Source: Pseudovibrio japonicus (GTDB lineage: Bacteria > Pseudomonadota > Alphaproteobacteria > Rhizobiales > Stappiaceae). Taken from it: a DNA stretch of 64,000 bases. The stretch spans positions 434,001 through 498,000 of the forward strand of contig NZ_BMXE01000002.1 in NCBI RefSeq assembly GCF_014651595.1, in the 5' to 3' direction. A program made the translations under genes and the position numbers. Positions within the stretch are counted from its first letter, which is position 1; every line of letters starts with the position of its first letter. The notes under the pieces are model-generated. The model was not told where the DNA came from and searched no databases. It saw only the letters and a program-made list of their open reading frames with translations. Shown piece after piece: positions 1-7,981 of this stretch.

Positions 1-182
1 AAGGCCTTTTCTGAGCCGGTGATAACTGTTGCGCCAACTTCAGGGTCGCGATCAAAGACATTCAGCGCTTCATCAAGCTCAGCGATCAGGTCGCTGTTCA
101 GCGCATTTAGTACTTTTGGCCGGTTTAGCGTAATCAGGCCAACCTTGCCCCGTGTCTCAACCAGAATATTCTCGTAGGACAT
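1..182 (-). CDS. Enoyl-CoA hydratase/isomerase family protein (N-terminal part; runs off the window)
   Basis: Only the first 60 or so residues are in the window. The ATG at 182 follows an AGGGA ribosome site. The reading begins [12 protein letters not shown] and continues through GLITLNRP, then LNALNSDLI, then an [15 protein letters not shown] stretch, which is the standard amino-terminal beta-strand and helix pattern of crotonase-fold enzymes. These hydrate short-chain trans-2-enoyl-CoA esters to 3-hydroxyacyl-CoA. The oxyanion-hole and catalytic glutamates lie beyond the edge, so hydratase versus isomerase cannot be settled. It follows mtnA on the same strand by 90 bases and could be cotranscribed. 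Crotonyl-CoA from the nearby glutaryl-CoA dehydrogenase would be a plausible substrate, but that is inference. Confidence 0.85.
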   Translation of the reverse strand, partial: MSYENILVETRGKVGLITLNRPKVLNALNSDLIAELDEALNVFDRDPEVGATVITGSEKA

Positions 183-272
183 CTGTCCCTCCCAATAAAA
201 TCAGTCTGAATTGCTGCCCTAACATTGAAGAGCGCCCGCTCAGCGGCAAGGTATCCGTTTGTCGTAGTCCCG

Positions 273-1379
273 TCAGGCAGCGGTTGCTGCCTTCTCCGGG
301 AACAGTGCAGCAAGCCCTTCTTTGCTCGCCGGGCAGGCTCCACGTTCGGTAATCAGAGCACTAACATATTTTGAGGGGGTCACATCAAAGGCAAAGTTGG
401 AAAGTGGTGTGTCCGGTGGGCAAATGCGGACTTTTTCAACTTGACCTTCGGTGGTTTCGCCGGAGATCCACGCAACTTCCTCGCCGCTTCGCTCCTCAAT
501 CGGAATTTCCTTCAAGCCATCGGCGACGGTCCAGTCGATGGTGGAGGAGGGCAGCGCCACGTAAAACGGAACGCCGTTGTCATGTGCAGCGAGCGCTTTG
601 AGGTAGGTGCCGATCTTGTTGCAGACATCTCCGTGAGCTGTGGTTCTGTCCGTCCCAACGATGCACAGATCCACCATGCCGTGCTGCATAAGATGGCCGC
701 CAGCATTATCGACAAGAAGGGTATGCGGCACGCCGTGCTCGCCCAGCTCCCAAGCGGTCAGGCCAGCCCCCTGATTGCGCGGGCGGGTTTCATCCACCCA
801 GACGTGGACGTTGAGGCCTTTGTTATGCGCCTGATAGATGGGTGCGGTGGCTGTTCCCCAGTCGACCGTTGCCAGCCAGCCTGCGTTACAATGGGTCAGG
901 ATGTTGATGGTCTCGCCTGGGTTCTTGCGTGTGGCAATCTCCTCAATGATCTGGAGGCCGTGTTTGCCGATGGATTCGTTGCACTTTACGTCTTCATCAG
1001 AAATCTCGATCGCTCGTTTCCAAGCTGCCTCTGCTCTTTGCTCAAGTGGCAGCTTTGAGAGCAGGCTTTGCATATCATTCAACGCCCAGCGCAGGTTAAT
1101 CGCGGTGGGGCGAGTGGCGTGAAGCACTTCCCATGCATTACTCAGAGCCGCATCGCTTGGGTCCCGCGCCATCTCCAGTGCCACGCCAAAGGCAGCGGTT
1201 GCGCCGATCAGTGGGGCTCCACGTACCCACATGTCTTTGATGGAAACTGCCGCGCCTTCCAGATTGCGCAGCTCGACCTCAACAAAACGATGGGGGAGGT
1301 GTGTCTGGTCGATGATCCCGACCGTTTTCCCGGCCTCCAACGGCCAAATGGAACGATATGCTTTACCATGAACTTTCAT
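273..1379 (-). CDS. mtnA: S-methyl-5-thioribose-1-phosphate isomerase
   Basis: Methionine salvage enzyme that converts 5-methylthioribose 1-phosphate to the ribulose form in the cytoplasm. The 368-residue length is typical. Family signatures are clear: WVRGAPLIG (residues 51-59), the active-site cysteine at 164 in [10 protein letters not shown], and the catalytic aspartate at 244 in [19 protein letters not shown]. The fold and these residues separate it from the related eIF2B subunits. The ATG at 1379 has an AGGAG site 8 bases upstream, so the start is firm. No other salvage gene (mtnK, mtnB, mtnD) is visible in the window. The gene is divergent from the GNAT gene at 1618, across a 238-base gap. 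Confidence 0.95.
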   Translation of the reverse strand: MKVHGKAYRSIWPLEAGKTVGIIDQTHLPHRFVEVELRNLEGAAVSIKDMWVRGAPLIGATAAFGVALEMARDPSDAALSNAWEVLHATRPTAINLRWALNDMQSLLSKLPLEQRAEAAWKRAIEISDEDVKCNESIGKHGLQIIEEIATRKNPGETINILTHCNAGWLATVDWGTATAPIYQAHNKGLNVHVWVDETRPRNQGAGLTAWELGEHGVPHTLLVDNAGGHLMQHGMVDLCIVGTDRTTAHGDVCNKIGTYLKALAAHDNGVPFYVALPSSTIDWTVADGLKEIPIEERSGEEVAWISGETTEGQVEKVRICPPDTPLSNFAFDVTPSKYVSALITERGACPASKEGLAALFPEKAATAA

Positions 1380-1617
1380 CGCGCTGTCTCCTACCCATTT
1401 CTGCGATATGTGCGGCAGATTATCGGAATAATCCGGGGCTCGATCTGCATTTTATCACGCACCGTTTCTTTTCCTCAAAAAGTTCCATTAGGCAGCGGGT
1501 TTCGCTTAATTGATTTAAATCGGATCCCTTCATTTCCTCTTTAACCATAATGCGCTACGCTACCTTCTCAATGTCTGTTACCGTTCAACTGTGCCGAGTT
1601 GATGAAAGAGGCTCGCA

Positions 1618-2472
1618 ATGGCTCCGTTAGACACTGAAATTCGCGTAGAAGACGAGGATGGCATTCTGACCATGCTGGATTGGGCTGCCCAAGAGGGGTG
1701 GAACCCGGGTGAGGACGACGCTCCTTCCTACTATGCGGCAGATCCCGGAGGTTATCTTGGTTGCTACCTGAACAATCAGCTGATTTCGATGGTGTCTGCA
1801 GTCAAGTACGGCGAGGCCTACGGTTTCCTTGGCTTTTTTATTTGCCACCCGCACTTTCGTGGTCAAGGATTTGGTGGCGTAATATGGAATGCAGCATTGC
1901 GACGGCTCGAAGGGCGCACCATCGGCCTTGACGGCGTAGTGGCGGAACAGCCCGCTTATACGAAGTCTGGCTTCAAGCTCGTTCATCAGAATATGCGCTA
2001 TTCCGGCCCGTCCACCGCAACAATGCCGATCGATCCGCGCATTTCCATCATCGGGAAGGGCATCTTGCCGAGTATTATCGAGTATGACCGCAACTACTTC
2101 CCAGCGGATCGCACGGCCTTTCTGGAGCGCTGGCTTGAGCCAATGAACCCAATCCGTCGCGGAGTTTGTGTGGTGGAAGACGGGATCATTCGAGGGTATG
2201 GCGTTATTCGAGCAGCGCGGGATGGATATCGTATTGGTCCACTGGCGGCTGAAACGCCGGAAACCGCTGATCTGCTGTTCCGTGCTCTGGCGGGTAGCGC
2301 AAGAGGGCAAATGGTCAGCATAGACCTGCCTTTACCCAATGAATTCGCGGTGGAATTGGCAGAGCGCTACGAGCTATCACCCGTGTTCGCAACTGCCAGA
2401 ATGTACAAAGGCCAGGACCCCAACCTACCCCTACACAAGATTTACAGCTTTGCGAGTTATGAGCTGGGGTAA
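1618..2472 (+). CDS. GNAT family N-acetyltransferase with second C-terminal domain
   Basis: A 284-residue soluble protein. Residues about 5-140 form a GNAT domain with the acetyl-CoA pyrophosphate-binding motif RGQGFG at 81-86 after the beta-4 strand FLGFFICHP. Residues about 150-284 form a second domain (PIRRGVCVVEDGIIRGYGVIR and following) like the C-terminal half of YitH-type acetyltransferases. The substrate cannot be predicted. GAAAGAGG precedes the ATG at suitable distance. It converges with the LysR gene, only 48 bases separating the stops, and no strong terminator was seen between them. The architecture is well supported; the function is open. Confidence 0.85.
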   Translation: MAPLDTEIRVEDEDGILTMLDWAAQEGWNPGEDDAPSYYAADPGGYLGCYLNNQLISMVSAVKYGEAYGFLGFFICHPHFRGQGFGGVIWNAALRRLEGRTIGLDGVVAEQPAYTKSGFKLVHQNMRYSGPSTATMPIDPRISIIGKGILPSIIEYDRNYFPADRTAFLERWLEPMNPIRRGVCVVEDGIIRGYGVIRAARDGYRIGPLAAETPETADLLFRALAGSARGQMVSIDLPLPNEFAVELAERYELSPVFATARMYKGQDPNLPLHKIYSFASYELG

Positions 2473-2520
2473 GCGGGCCCGGCGCTAGATACCTCATCTC
2501 TTAGCCTAGAGGACTTCACA

Positions 2521-3444
2521 CTACTGCGGCAGTAATGTCTCGCGGTCTACCTGTTGTTCGTGGGCTTCTTCCTGAAGCCAGGATTTAAAGGAGTTTACGA
2601 CGGGGCGCAGGGTGCGGTTTTCCGGATAGACGAAGTGGTAGGCTGAGGAGAGTTTGAGGCTGGTGTCGAAAAGGCGAACCAGTGTGCCTGCTGCGAGTTC
2701 TTCTTCGATAAAGAATTTTGGTACCAACGCGACGCCGAGGCCTGAGGCTGCGGCCTGCGAGATCATGGTGAACTGGTCGAAGCGAGGGCCTTGGAAAGCT
2801 CCATCTGTTTCTACGCCTGCCAGCGAGAACCACTTTTGCCATGCATCTGGGCGTGTTGACTGATGCAGACGCATGACATCCACCAGATCTTCCGGCTTAT
2901 GCAGACTGTGCCGATCGCGGAAAACTCTGGAGGCGACCGGAATGACTTCCTCTTGAAACAGCGGCTCAGCGATAGCACCAGCCCAGACAGGTTCGCCGTA
3001 GTGGATCGCGCCATCGAAGGGCTCTACCGAGAAATCAAAGGGGCGCAGTCTGACTGAGAGGTTGAAGCTGGCTTCCGGGTAGCGCTCATGGAAGCGGGGC
3101 AGACGGCGGGCCAGCCAGCGTGTGCCGAACGTTGGCAGAACCGCGACGTTGAGCACATCCTCACTGCCTGCGAACGACATCACCTGACGGGTCGCGCTGG
3201 TCATCTTTTCCAGCGTGCCACGGATGTCGTGCAGGTAGATGCGTCCGGCATCCGTCAGAACGATGCGCTGGCGAATTCGCTTGAAGAGTTCCACGCCCAA
3301 ACGTCCTTCCAGCAGGCGCACCTGTTTGCTGACCGCGCCCTGAGTCAGGAACAATTCTTCTGCTGCGCGCGTGAAGCTGCCATGTCGGGCGGCGCTTTCA
3401 AATGCGATCAAACAGTCAATGGGAGGGATAAATCCACGCTTCAT
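2521..3444 (-). CDS. LysR-type transcriptional regulator (GcvA-like), probable regulator of the lysine catabolic unit
   Basis: A 307-residue LysR family protein. Residues 8-66 are the winged helix-turn-helix (SFTRAAEELFLTQGAVSKQVRLLE), and residues about 93-295 are the periplasmic-binding-like effector domain beginning VLNVAVLPTFGTRWL. The wording of the DNA-binding helix and effector-domain start resembles the GcvA subgroup. It is divergent from the aldehyde dehydrogenase/glutaryl-CoA dehydrogenase genes, the usual position of a LysR activator for its target. A perfect inverted repeat lies between them at 3642-3660. By analogy with GcdR of pseudomonads it may sense glutarate or another lysine breakdown product, but that is inference. 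The ATG at 3444 has only a close AGG, with an in-frame stop just upstream limiting alternatives. Confidence 0.9.
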   Translation of the reverse strand: MKRGFIPPIDCLIAFESAARHGSFTRAAEELFLTQGAVSKQVRLLEGRLGVELFKRIRQRIVLTDAGRIYLHDIRGTLEKMTSATRQVMSFAGSEDVLNVAVLPTFGTRWLARRLPRFHERYPEASFNLSVRLRPFDFSVEPFDGAIHYGEPVWAGAIAEPLFQEEVIPVASRVFRDRHSLHKPEDLVDVMRLHQSTRPDAWQKWFSLAGVETDGAFQGPRFDQFTMISQAAASGLGVALVPKFFIEEELAAGTLVRLFDTSLKLSSAYHFVYPENRTLRPVVNSFKSWLQEEAHEQQVDRETLLPQ

Positions 3445-3754
3445 CCTGAGCTTTCATGATGCCGTGAACAACTCGAAACTTCTGAAATCGCAAGGGGAGA
3501 TATGGCCAATGCGAGTAAATTTCGTTCTATTCGGCATCATCTCCTTTATCAAACAGACCTTTAGACAAGGCGACACCTATCATTATCCCGCTGATTTTAC
3601 GCAGTTTTCTGTATGACGCAAGCTCTGGGCAGAATTTTCAGTCATTCCATATGTGAATGAATAATGGAAAAGACGTAGCTTTTATGAAGCCCCCGGACAG
3701 GAGAAACTCTGGTTAGATTTTGAACTGGCCGTTTCTCACAATTTGGGGACTTCA
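3445..3754. other. Divergent promoter region between LysR gene and aldehyde dehydrogenase gene
   Basis: A 310-base gap with no supported gene. It contains AT-rich stretches near 3575-3610 and 3655-3675 and the 19-base inverted repeat annotated separately. Promoters for both directions are expected here. Confidence 0.6.
3642..3660. promoter_or_regulatory. Inverted repeat TCATTC-N7-GAATGA, candidate LysR operator
   Basis: Perfect 6-base arms around CCATATG-type centre, about 95 bases before the ATG at 3755. It contains the T-N11-A spacing typical of LysR-family sites (ATTC-N7-GAAT). The location in the divergent gap fits autoregulation plus activation of the dehydrogenase operon. Binding is inferred, not shown. 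Confidence 0.45.
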
Positions 3755-5293
3755 ATGACCGTAGGTCTGGATACCGCGCAATTCGCACACGAAACAATCG
3801 AACTCATGGAGCGCATGGGTGTTGCCCGCGCTGCTTTGGAGGGTGGTACGCTTGCTGCGACTTCTCCTAACTCCGGTGAAACACTGGCGATGATCAAGGA
3901 AAACAGCGTTGAGGAAACCTCCGCTGCCGTTGGTCGTGCGCATGATGCTTTCAAAGAGTGGCGCAAACTGCCTGCGCCTCGCCGTGGTGAGCTGGTTCGT
4001 CTGCTGGGTGAAGAGCTTCGCACTTACAAAGACGACCTTGGCAAGCTGGTGAGCCTGGAAGCAGGTAAGATCACCTCTGAAGGTCTGGGTGAAGTTCAGG
4101 AAATGATCGACATCTGCGACTTTGCAGTTGGACTGTCCCGTCAGCTCTACGGTCTAACCATTGCGACCGAGCGTCCGGGTCACCGAATGATGGAAACCTG
4201 GCACCCATCTGGTGTTGTTGGCGTGATCTCCGCATTCAACTTCCCAGTTGCAGTTTGGTCATGGAACGCTGCACTGGCCTTTGTTTGTGGTGACTCCGTT
4301 GTTTGGAAGCCGTCTGAAAAGTCTCCTCTGACAGCAATGGCTGTTCAGGCGCTTTATGAGCGCGCAGCTGCAAAATTTGGTGATGATGCGCCGAAGGGCC
4401 TGCTGGAAGTTATTCACGGTGGCCGTGAAGTTGGTGAAGCACTGGTCGACGACAAGCGCGTGCCTGTTATCTCTGCAACCGGTTCCACCCGTATGGGCCG
4501 TCAGGTTGGTCCACGCGTTGCACAGCGCTTTGGTAAGTCCATCCTTGAGCTGGGCGGCAACAACGCAGCGATCGTGACCCCGTCTGCTGATCTGGATCTG
4601 ACCCTACGCGGTGTTGCGTTTGCGGCTATGGGCACTTGTGGTCAGCGTTGTACATCCTTGCGTCGCCTGATCACACATGACAGCGTTTATGATGCGCTGA
4701 TCCCACGTCTGATCAAGGCTTACGCTTCTGTGAAGATTGGTATCCCAACTGAAGAAGGTACTTTGATCGGTCCGCTTATCGACAAAGAGGCTTTCGACAA
4801 CATGCAGAAAGCTCTGGAAGCTGCGAAGGCAGCCGGCGGCACTGTTCATGGTGGTGAGCGTGTGATGGCGGATGAATATCCGAATGCCTATTACGTTCAG
4901 CCAGCGGTCGTTGAAATGCCGGGTCAGGTCGGTCCTGTGCTGGAAGAAACTTTTGCTCCGATCCTTTATGTCATTCGCTACAGCGACTTTGATGAAGCAA
5001 TTGAAATTCAGAACGGCGTTGGTGCTGGTCTGTCTTCTTCCGTCTTCACCAAGGACATGGGAGAAGCAGAAACCTTTGTTTCTGTTCTTGGCTCTGACTG
5101 CGGCATTGCAAACGTCAATATCGGCCCGTCCGGTGCTGAAATTGGTGGCGCATTTGGCGGTGAGAAAGAAACCGGTGGTGGCCGTGAAGCTGGTTCTGAT
5201 GCCTGGAAGGCTTATATGCGCCGCGCAACCAACACCATCAACTACTCTGGCGCTCTTCCATTGGCGCAGGGTGTTAAGTTTGACGTTGAATAA
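3755..5293 (+). CDS. amaB: Alpha-aminoadipic semialdehyde / piperideine-6-carboxylate dehydrogenase (ALDH7 family)
   Basis: A 512-residue NAD-dependent aldehyde dehydrogenase of the ALDH7 (antiquitin-like) type. It oxidises 2-aminoadipate 6-semialdehyde, in equilibrium with piperideine-6-carboxylate, to 2-aminoadipate in lysine catabolism. Visible landmarks are the cofactor-binding NFPVAVWSWN and VWKPSEKSPLTA regions, the general-base glutamate near 265 in LELGGNNAAI, and the catalytic cysteine near 299 in GTCGQRCTSLRR, the characteristic ALDH7 context. The ATG at 3755 is chosen over the upstream in-frame TTG because GGGGA sits just before it. It is 12 bases upstream of gcdH and surely in the same operon. 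The assignment to lysine breakdown rests on family plus neighbour. Confidence 0.9.
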   Translation: MTVGLDTAQFAHETIELMERMGVARAALEGGTLAATSPNSGETLAMIKENSVEETSAAVGRAHDAFKEWRKLPAPRRGELVRLLGEELRTYKDDLGKLVSLEAGKITSEGLGEVQEMIDICDFAVGLSRQLYGLTIATERPGHRMMETWHPSGVVGVISAFNFPVAVWSWNAALAFVCGDSVVWKPSEKSPLTAMAVQALYERAAAKFGDDAPKGLLEVIHGGREVGEALVDDKRVPVISATGSTRMGRQVGPRVAQRFGKSILELGGNNAAIVTPSADLDLTLRGVAFAAMGTCGQRCTSLRRLITHDSVYDALIPRLIKAYASVKIGIPTEEGTLIGPLIDKEAFDNMQKALEAAKAAGGTVHGGERVMADEYPNAYYVQPAVVEMPGQVGPVLEETFAPILYVIRYSDFDEAIEIQNGVGAGLSSSVFTKDMGEAETFVSVLGSDCGIANVNIGPSGAEIGGAFGGEKETGGGREAGSDAWKAYMRRATNTINYSGALPLAQGVKFDVE

Positions 5294-5305
5294 GGAATTT
5301 CAGGC

Positions 5306-6505
5306 ATGAGTAGTGATCCAACCGGCGGTGGTGTCTTCAATTGGGAAGACCCATTCCTGCTGCGCGACCAGTTGAATGAAGACGAAGTCCTCATCATGGA
5401 AAGCGCACGTGCCTACGCTCAGGAAAAGCTTCTTCCCCGCGTGGTAGAAGCTTACCGCGAAGAAAAAACCGACCGCTCCATCTTCAACGAGATGGGCGAG
5501 CAGGGTTTGCTTGGTGTGACTCTTCCTGAGCAATATGGTGGCTCAGGCGCGTCTTACGTGGCTTATGGTCTTGTTGCGCGCGAAGTTGAGCGCGTCGACA
5601 GCGGCTACCGCTCCATGATGAGTGTTCAGTCCTCGCTGGTGATGTACCCGATCTATGCATATGGCTCTGAAGAGCAGCGCATGAAGTATTTGCCGAAGCT
5701 TGCTTCTGGTGAATATGTGGGCTGTTTTGGTCTGACCGAGCCTGATGCTGGTTCTGATCCCGCTGGAATGCGCACCCGCGCTGTTAAGACCGAGAGCGGA
5801 TACCGCATCACCGGTTCCAAAATGTGGATCTCCAACTCACCGATTGCAGACGTGTTTGTGGTTTGGGCGAAGTCTGAAGCGCATGACAACAAGATCCGTG
5901 GTTTCGTTCTTGAAAAAGGTATGGAAGGTCTTTCCGCACCCAAGATCGAGGGCAAGCTGTCTCTGCGTGCCTCCATCACCGGTGAAATCGTGATGGACAA
6001 CGTGGAAGTGGGCGAAGATGCGCTGCTGCCTAACGTTTCTGGCCTGAAAGGTCCGTTCGGCTGCCTGAACCGTGCACGCTATGGCATCTCCTGGGGCTCT
6101 CTTGGTGCTGCGGAAGATTGCTGGATGCGTGCCCGTCAATACGGTCTGGACCGCAAACAGTTCAACCGTCCGTTGGCGCAGACACAGCTGTTCCAGAAGA
6201 AGCTGGCAGACATGCAGACCGAGATTACCCTTGGCCTTCAGGCTTCCCTGCGTGTTGGTCGCCTGTTTGACGACGGCCGTGTAGCGCCTGAGATGATTTC
6301 CATCGTGAAACGCAACAATTGCGGTAAAGCGCTGGACATCGCCCGTCAGGCTCGTGACATGCACGGTGGTAACGGCATCTCCGAGGAGTTCATGGTGATG
6401 CGCCATGCTCAGAATCTTGAGACCGTCAACACTTATGAAGGTACGCATGACGTTCACGCCCTTATTCTAGGTCGTGCACAGACTGGCCTTCAGGCTTTCT
6501 TTTAA
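5306..6505 (+). CDS. gcdH: Glutaryl-CoA dehydrogenase
   Basis: A 399-residue acyl-CoA dehydrogenase that oxidises and decarboxylates glutaryl-CoA to crotonyl-CoA with FAD, the last committed step of lysine, hydroxylysine and tryptophan degradation. The sequence shows the flavin/substrate signature [21 protein letters not shown], the arginine-rich helix RARYGISWG, and the catalytic glutamate at about 378 in [12 protein letters not shown]. The N-terminal FNWEDPFLL and the [16 protein letters not shown] stretch are diagnostic of the glutaryl-CoA subgroup. AAGGA precedes the ATG. It follows amaB by 12 bases and is followed by a good intrinsic terminator, which marks the end of this two-gene operon. 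Confidence 0.95.
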   Translation: MSSDPTGGGVFNWEDPFLLRDQLNEDEVLIMESARAYAQEKLLPRVVEAYREEKTDRSIFNEMGEQGLLGVTLPEQYGGSGASYVAYGLVAREVERVDSGYRSMMSVQSSLVMYPIYAYGSEEQRMKYLPKLASGEYVGCFGLTEPDAGSDPAGMRTRAVKTESGYRITGSKMWISNSPIADVFVVWAKSEAHDNKIRGFVLEKGMEGLSAPKIEGKLSLRASITGEIVMDNVEVGEDALLPNVSGLKGPFGCLNRARYGISWGSLGAAEDCWMRARQYGLDRKQFNRPLAQTQLFQKKLADMQTEITLGLQASLRVGRLFDDGRVAPEMISIVKRNNCGKALDIARQARDMHGGNGISEEFMVMRHAQNLETVNTYEGTHDVHALILGRAQTGLQAFF

Positions 6506-6600
6506 GCCCTGATCAGAAGCGTCGTCTTGCAAAAAACGCTGGGAGGCCTTTTCCAGACGACACTTGATATTCTTTGGGAGGCGCTTCGCCTTCCTCTTAG

Positions 6601-6641
6601 ACCGGCGCCCGCAATGCCCGCCAAATATTTCGGGCGTCGGT
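6601..6641 (+). terminator. Intrinsic terminator after gcdH
   Basis: Arms ACCGGCGCCCG (6601-6611) and CGGGCGTCGGT (6631-6641) pair over 11 bases with one G-U, leaving a 19-base loop, and are followed by the T-rich run TCTTTCCTCTTTC. A shorter alternative pairing is possible inside the loop. Confidence 0.7.
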
Positions 6642-6678
6642 TCTTTCCTCTTTCATTTCTCAGTATTCAGGTGTGACT

Positions 6679-7863
6679 ATGGCGGTGGCTTCAGTTGATG
6701 TTGCTATTATTGGGGGGGCTGTCATCGGCTCGTCCGTGGCGTACCATCTTGCTCAGCGCGACGATTTTAAAGGTCACATTGTGGTCTTCGAAAAAGACCC
6801 GTCCTATCAACATTGTGCCTCAGCACTCTCTGCTGCCTCTATTCGCCAACAATTCTCCTCTGCGGTAAACATCGATATCTCGCTCTATGGGATCGATTTC
6901 CTACGCAATATCGGCAACCTGCTGGCCGTGGACGGCGACAAGCCGCGCATTGATCTGGTTGAGGGCGGCTATCTGTTCCTTGCAACACCAGACAAGCGCA
7001 GCATTTTGGAGGAGAATCATGCTCTGCAGCAGAAGATGGGTGCAGATATTGGGTTTCTGGAAACGGATGCACTCAAGGCCAAGTTTCCATGGCTGAATGT
7101 CTCAGATCTTTCTGCCGGCTGCCACGGTCTTTCGGGTGAAGGCTGGTTTGACGGTTATGGTCTGATGCAGGCTTTTCGGCGCAAAGCACGCTCTTTGAAT
7201 GTGCCTTACGAGCCGTATCAGGTGGTTCATCTGGAAAAAATCATTGGTGGAAGCTGGATTTTGACACTCTCCAATGGGGAGCAGGTGGAAGCTGGCGTGG
7301 TGGTGAATGCAGCTGGCGCCTCAGGGGGGACCCAAATTTGCATGGAAGCTGGCTTTGAAGCGCCCGTGCATTCCAAAAAGCGGATGATCTTCACCTTTGA
7401 ATGCCGTGAGGAGGTTCCGGGTCTGCCGTTGCTGATTGATCCGAATGGTACTTATGTGCGTCCTGAAGGGACCGGTTTTATCTGTGGCAGCTCGCCTGAT
7501 GAAGCGCAGGACCCGGATTGCTTTGACTATGAGGTGGATCATTCCTTCTTCGAGGAGCATCTCTGGCCAACGCTGGCAACGCGCATTCCTGCGTTTGAAG
7601 CTATCAAGTCCGGTGCGGCATGGGCAGGGCATTATGACGTGAACCTGTTCGACCATAACGCGTTCATGGGCCCAGTTCCCGGTATTGAGGACTTTTATAT
7701 CGCACTTGGGTTCTCAGGCCATGGTTTGCAGCAAAGCCCTGCGGTTGGGCGGGGTCTGGCGGAATATATCGTCACTGGAGGCTATGAAACGCTGGACCTT
7801 TCCGAACTGGGCGTCGAGCGTCTGGCTGCAAACAAGCCGCTGATTGAGCGGAATGTGGTGTAA
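6679..7863 (+). CDS. FAD-dependent oxidoreductase, DAO family, FOXRED1-like
   Basis: A 394-residue flavoprotein of the D-amino-acid oxidase/sarcosine oxidase superfamily. The N-terminus VDVAIIGGAVIGSSVAYHL is the dinucleotide-binding fold, with an alanine in place of one usual glycine. The order of signatures (IRQQFS, GYLFLA, GEGWFDGYGLMQ, WAGHYDVNLFDHNA, LGFSGHGLQQSPAVGRG) matches eukaryotic FOXRED1 and its bacterial relatives rather than typical sarcosine oxidase. Substrate is unknown; position right after amaB-gcdH suggests oxidation of a cyclic or N-substituted amino acid such as pipecolate, as AmaA does in Pseudomonas putida. The ATG at 6679, six bases inside a GTG-started frame, is preferred because CAGG stands before it. 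It is separately terminated from gcdH. Confidence 0.85.
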   Translation: MAVASVDVAIIGGAVIGSSVAYHLAQRDDFKGHIVVFEKDPSYQHCASALSAASIRQQFSSAVNIDISLYGIDFLRNIGNLLAVDGDKPRIDLVEGGYLFLATPDKRSILEENHALQQKMGADIGFLETDALKAKFPWLNVSDLSAGCHGLSGEGWFDGYGLMQAFRRKARSLNVPYEPYQVVHLEKIIGGSWILTLSNGEQVEAGVVVNAAGASGGTQICMEAGFEAPVHSKKRMIFTFECREEVPGLPLLIDPNGTYVRPEGTGFICGSSPDEAQDPDCFDYEVDHSFFEEHLWPTLATRIPAFEAIKSGAAWAGHYDVNLFDHNAFMGPVPGIEDFYIALGFSGHGLQQSPAVGRGLAEYIVTGGYETLDLSELGVERLAANKPLIERNVV

Positions 7864-7922
7864 GGCGCGGATACTCCTACTTTGCCGCTCTGATGGCTTT
7901 GTAACTCAACCTCAGCAAAACG

Positions 7923-7956
7923 CCCTGTCACGTGGTGTTCTGTGACAGGGTATTTT
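7923..7956. terminator. Bidirectional terminator between converging genes
   Basis: Perfect 9-base stem CCCTGTCAC / GTGACAGGG (7923-7931 and 7942-7950) with a 10-base loop. TATTTT follows on the plus strand and CGTTTT follows on the minus strand, so it can end both the FAD oxidoreductase transcript and the converging PPK2 transcript. Confidence 0.8.
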
Positions 7957-7981
7957 GCAGTGCTTTTCTATGAAGAGGGCG

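Noticed and set aside
1509-1522. FNR-like box (TTGAT-N4-ATC) before mtnA
   Set aside because: The right half site is mismatched at two of five bases and mtnA is not a typical FNR target.
1380-1617. Possible SAM-II-type riboswitch before mtnA
   Set aside because: A stretch GCGTGATAAAATGCAG on the minus strand recalls part of the SAM-II consensus, but there is no matching P1 stem and no GCTAAAA segment.
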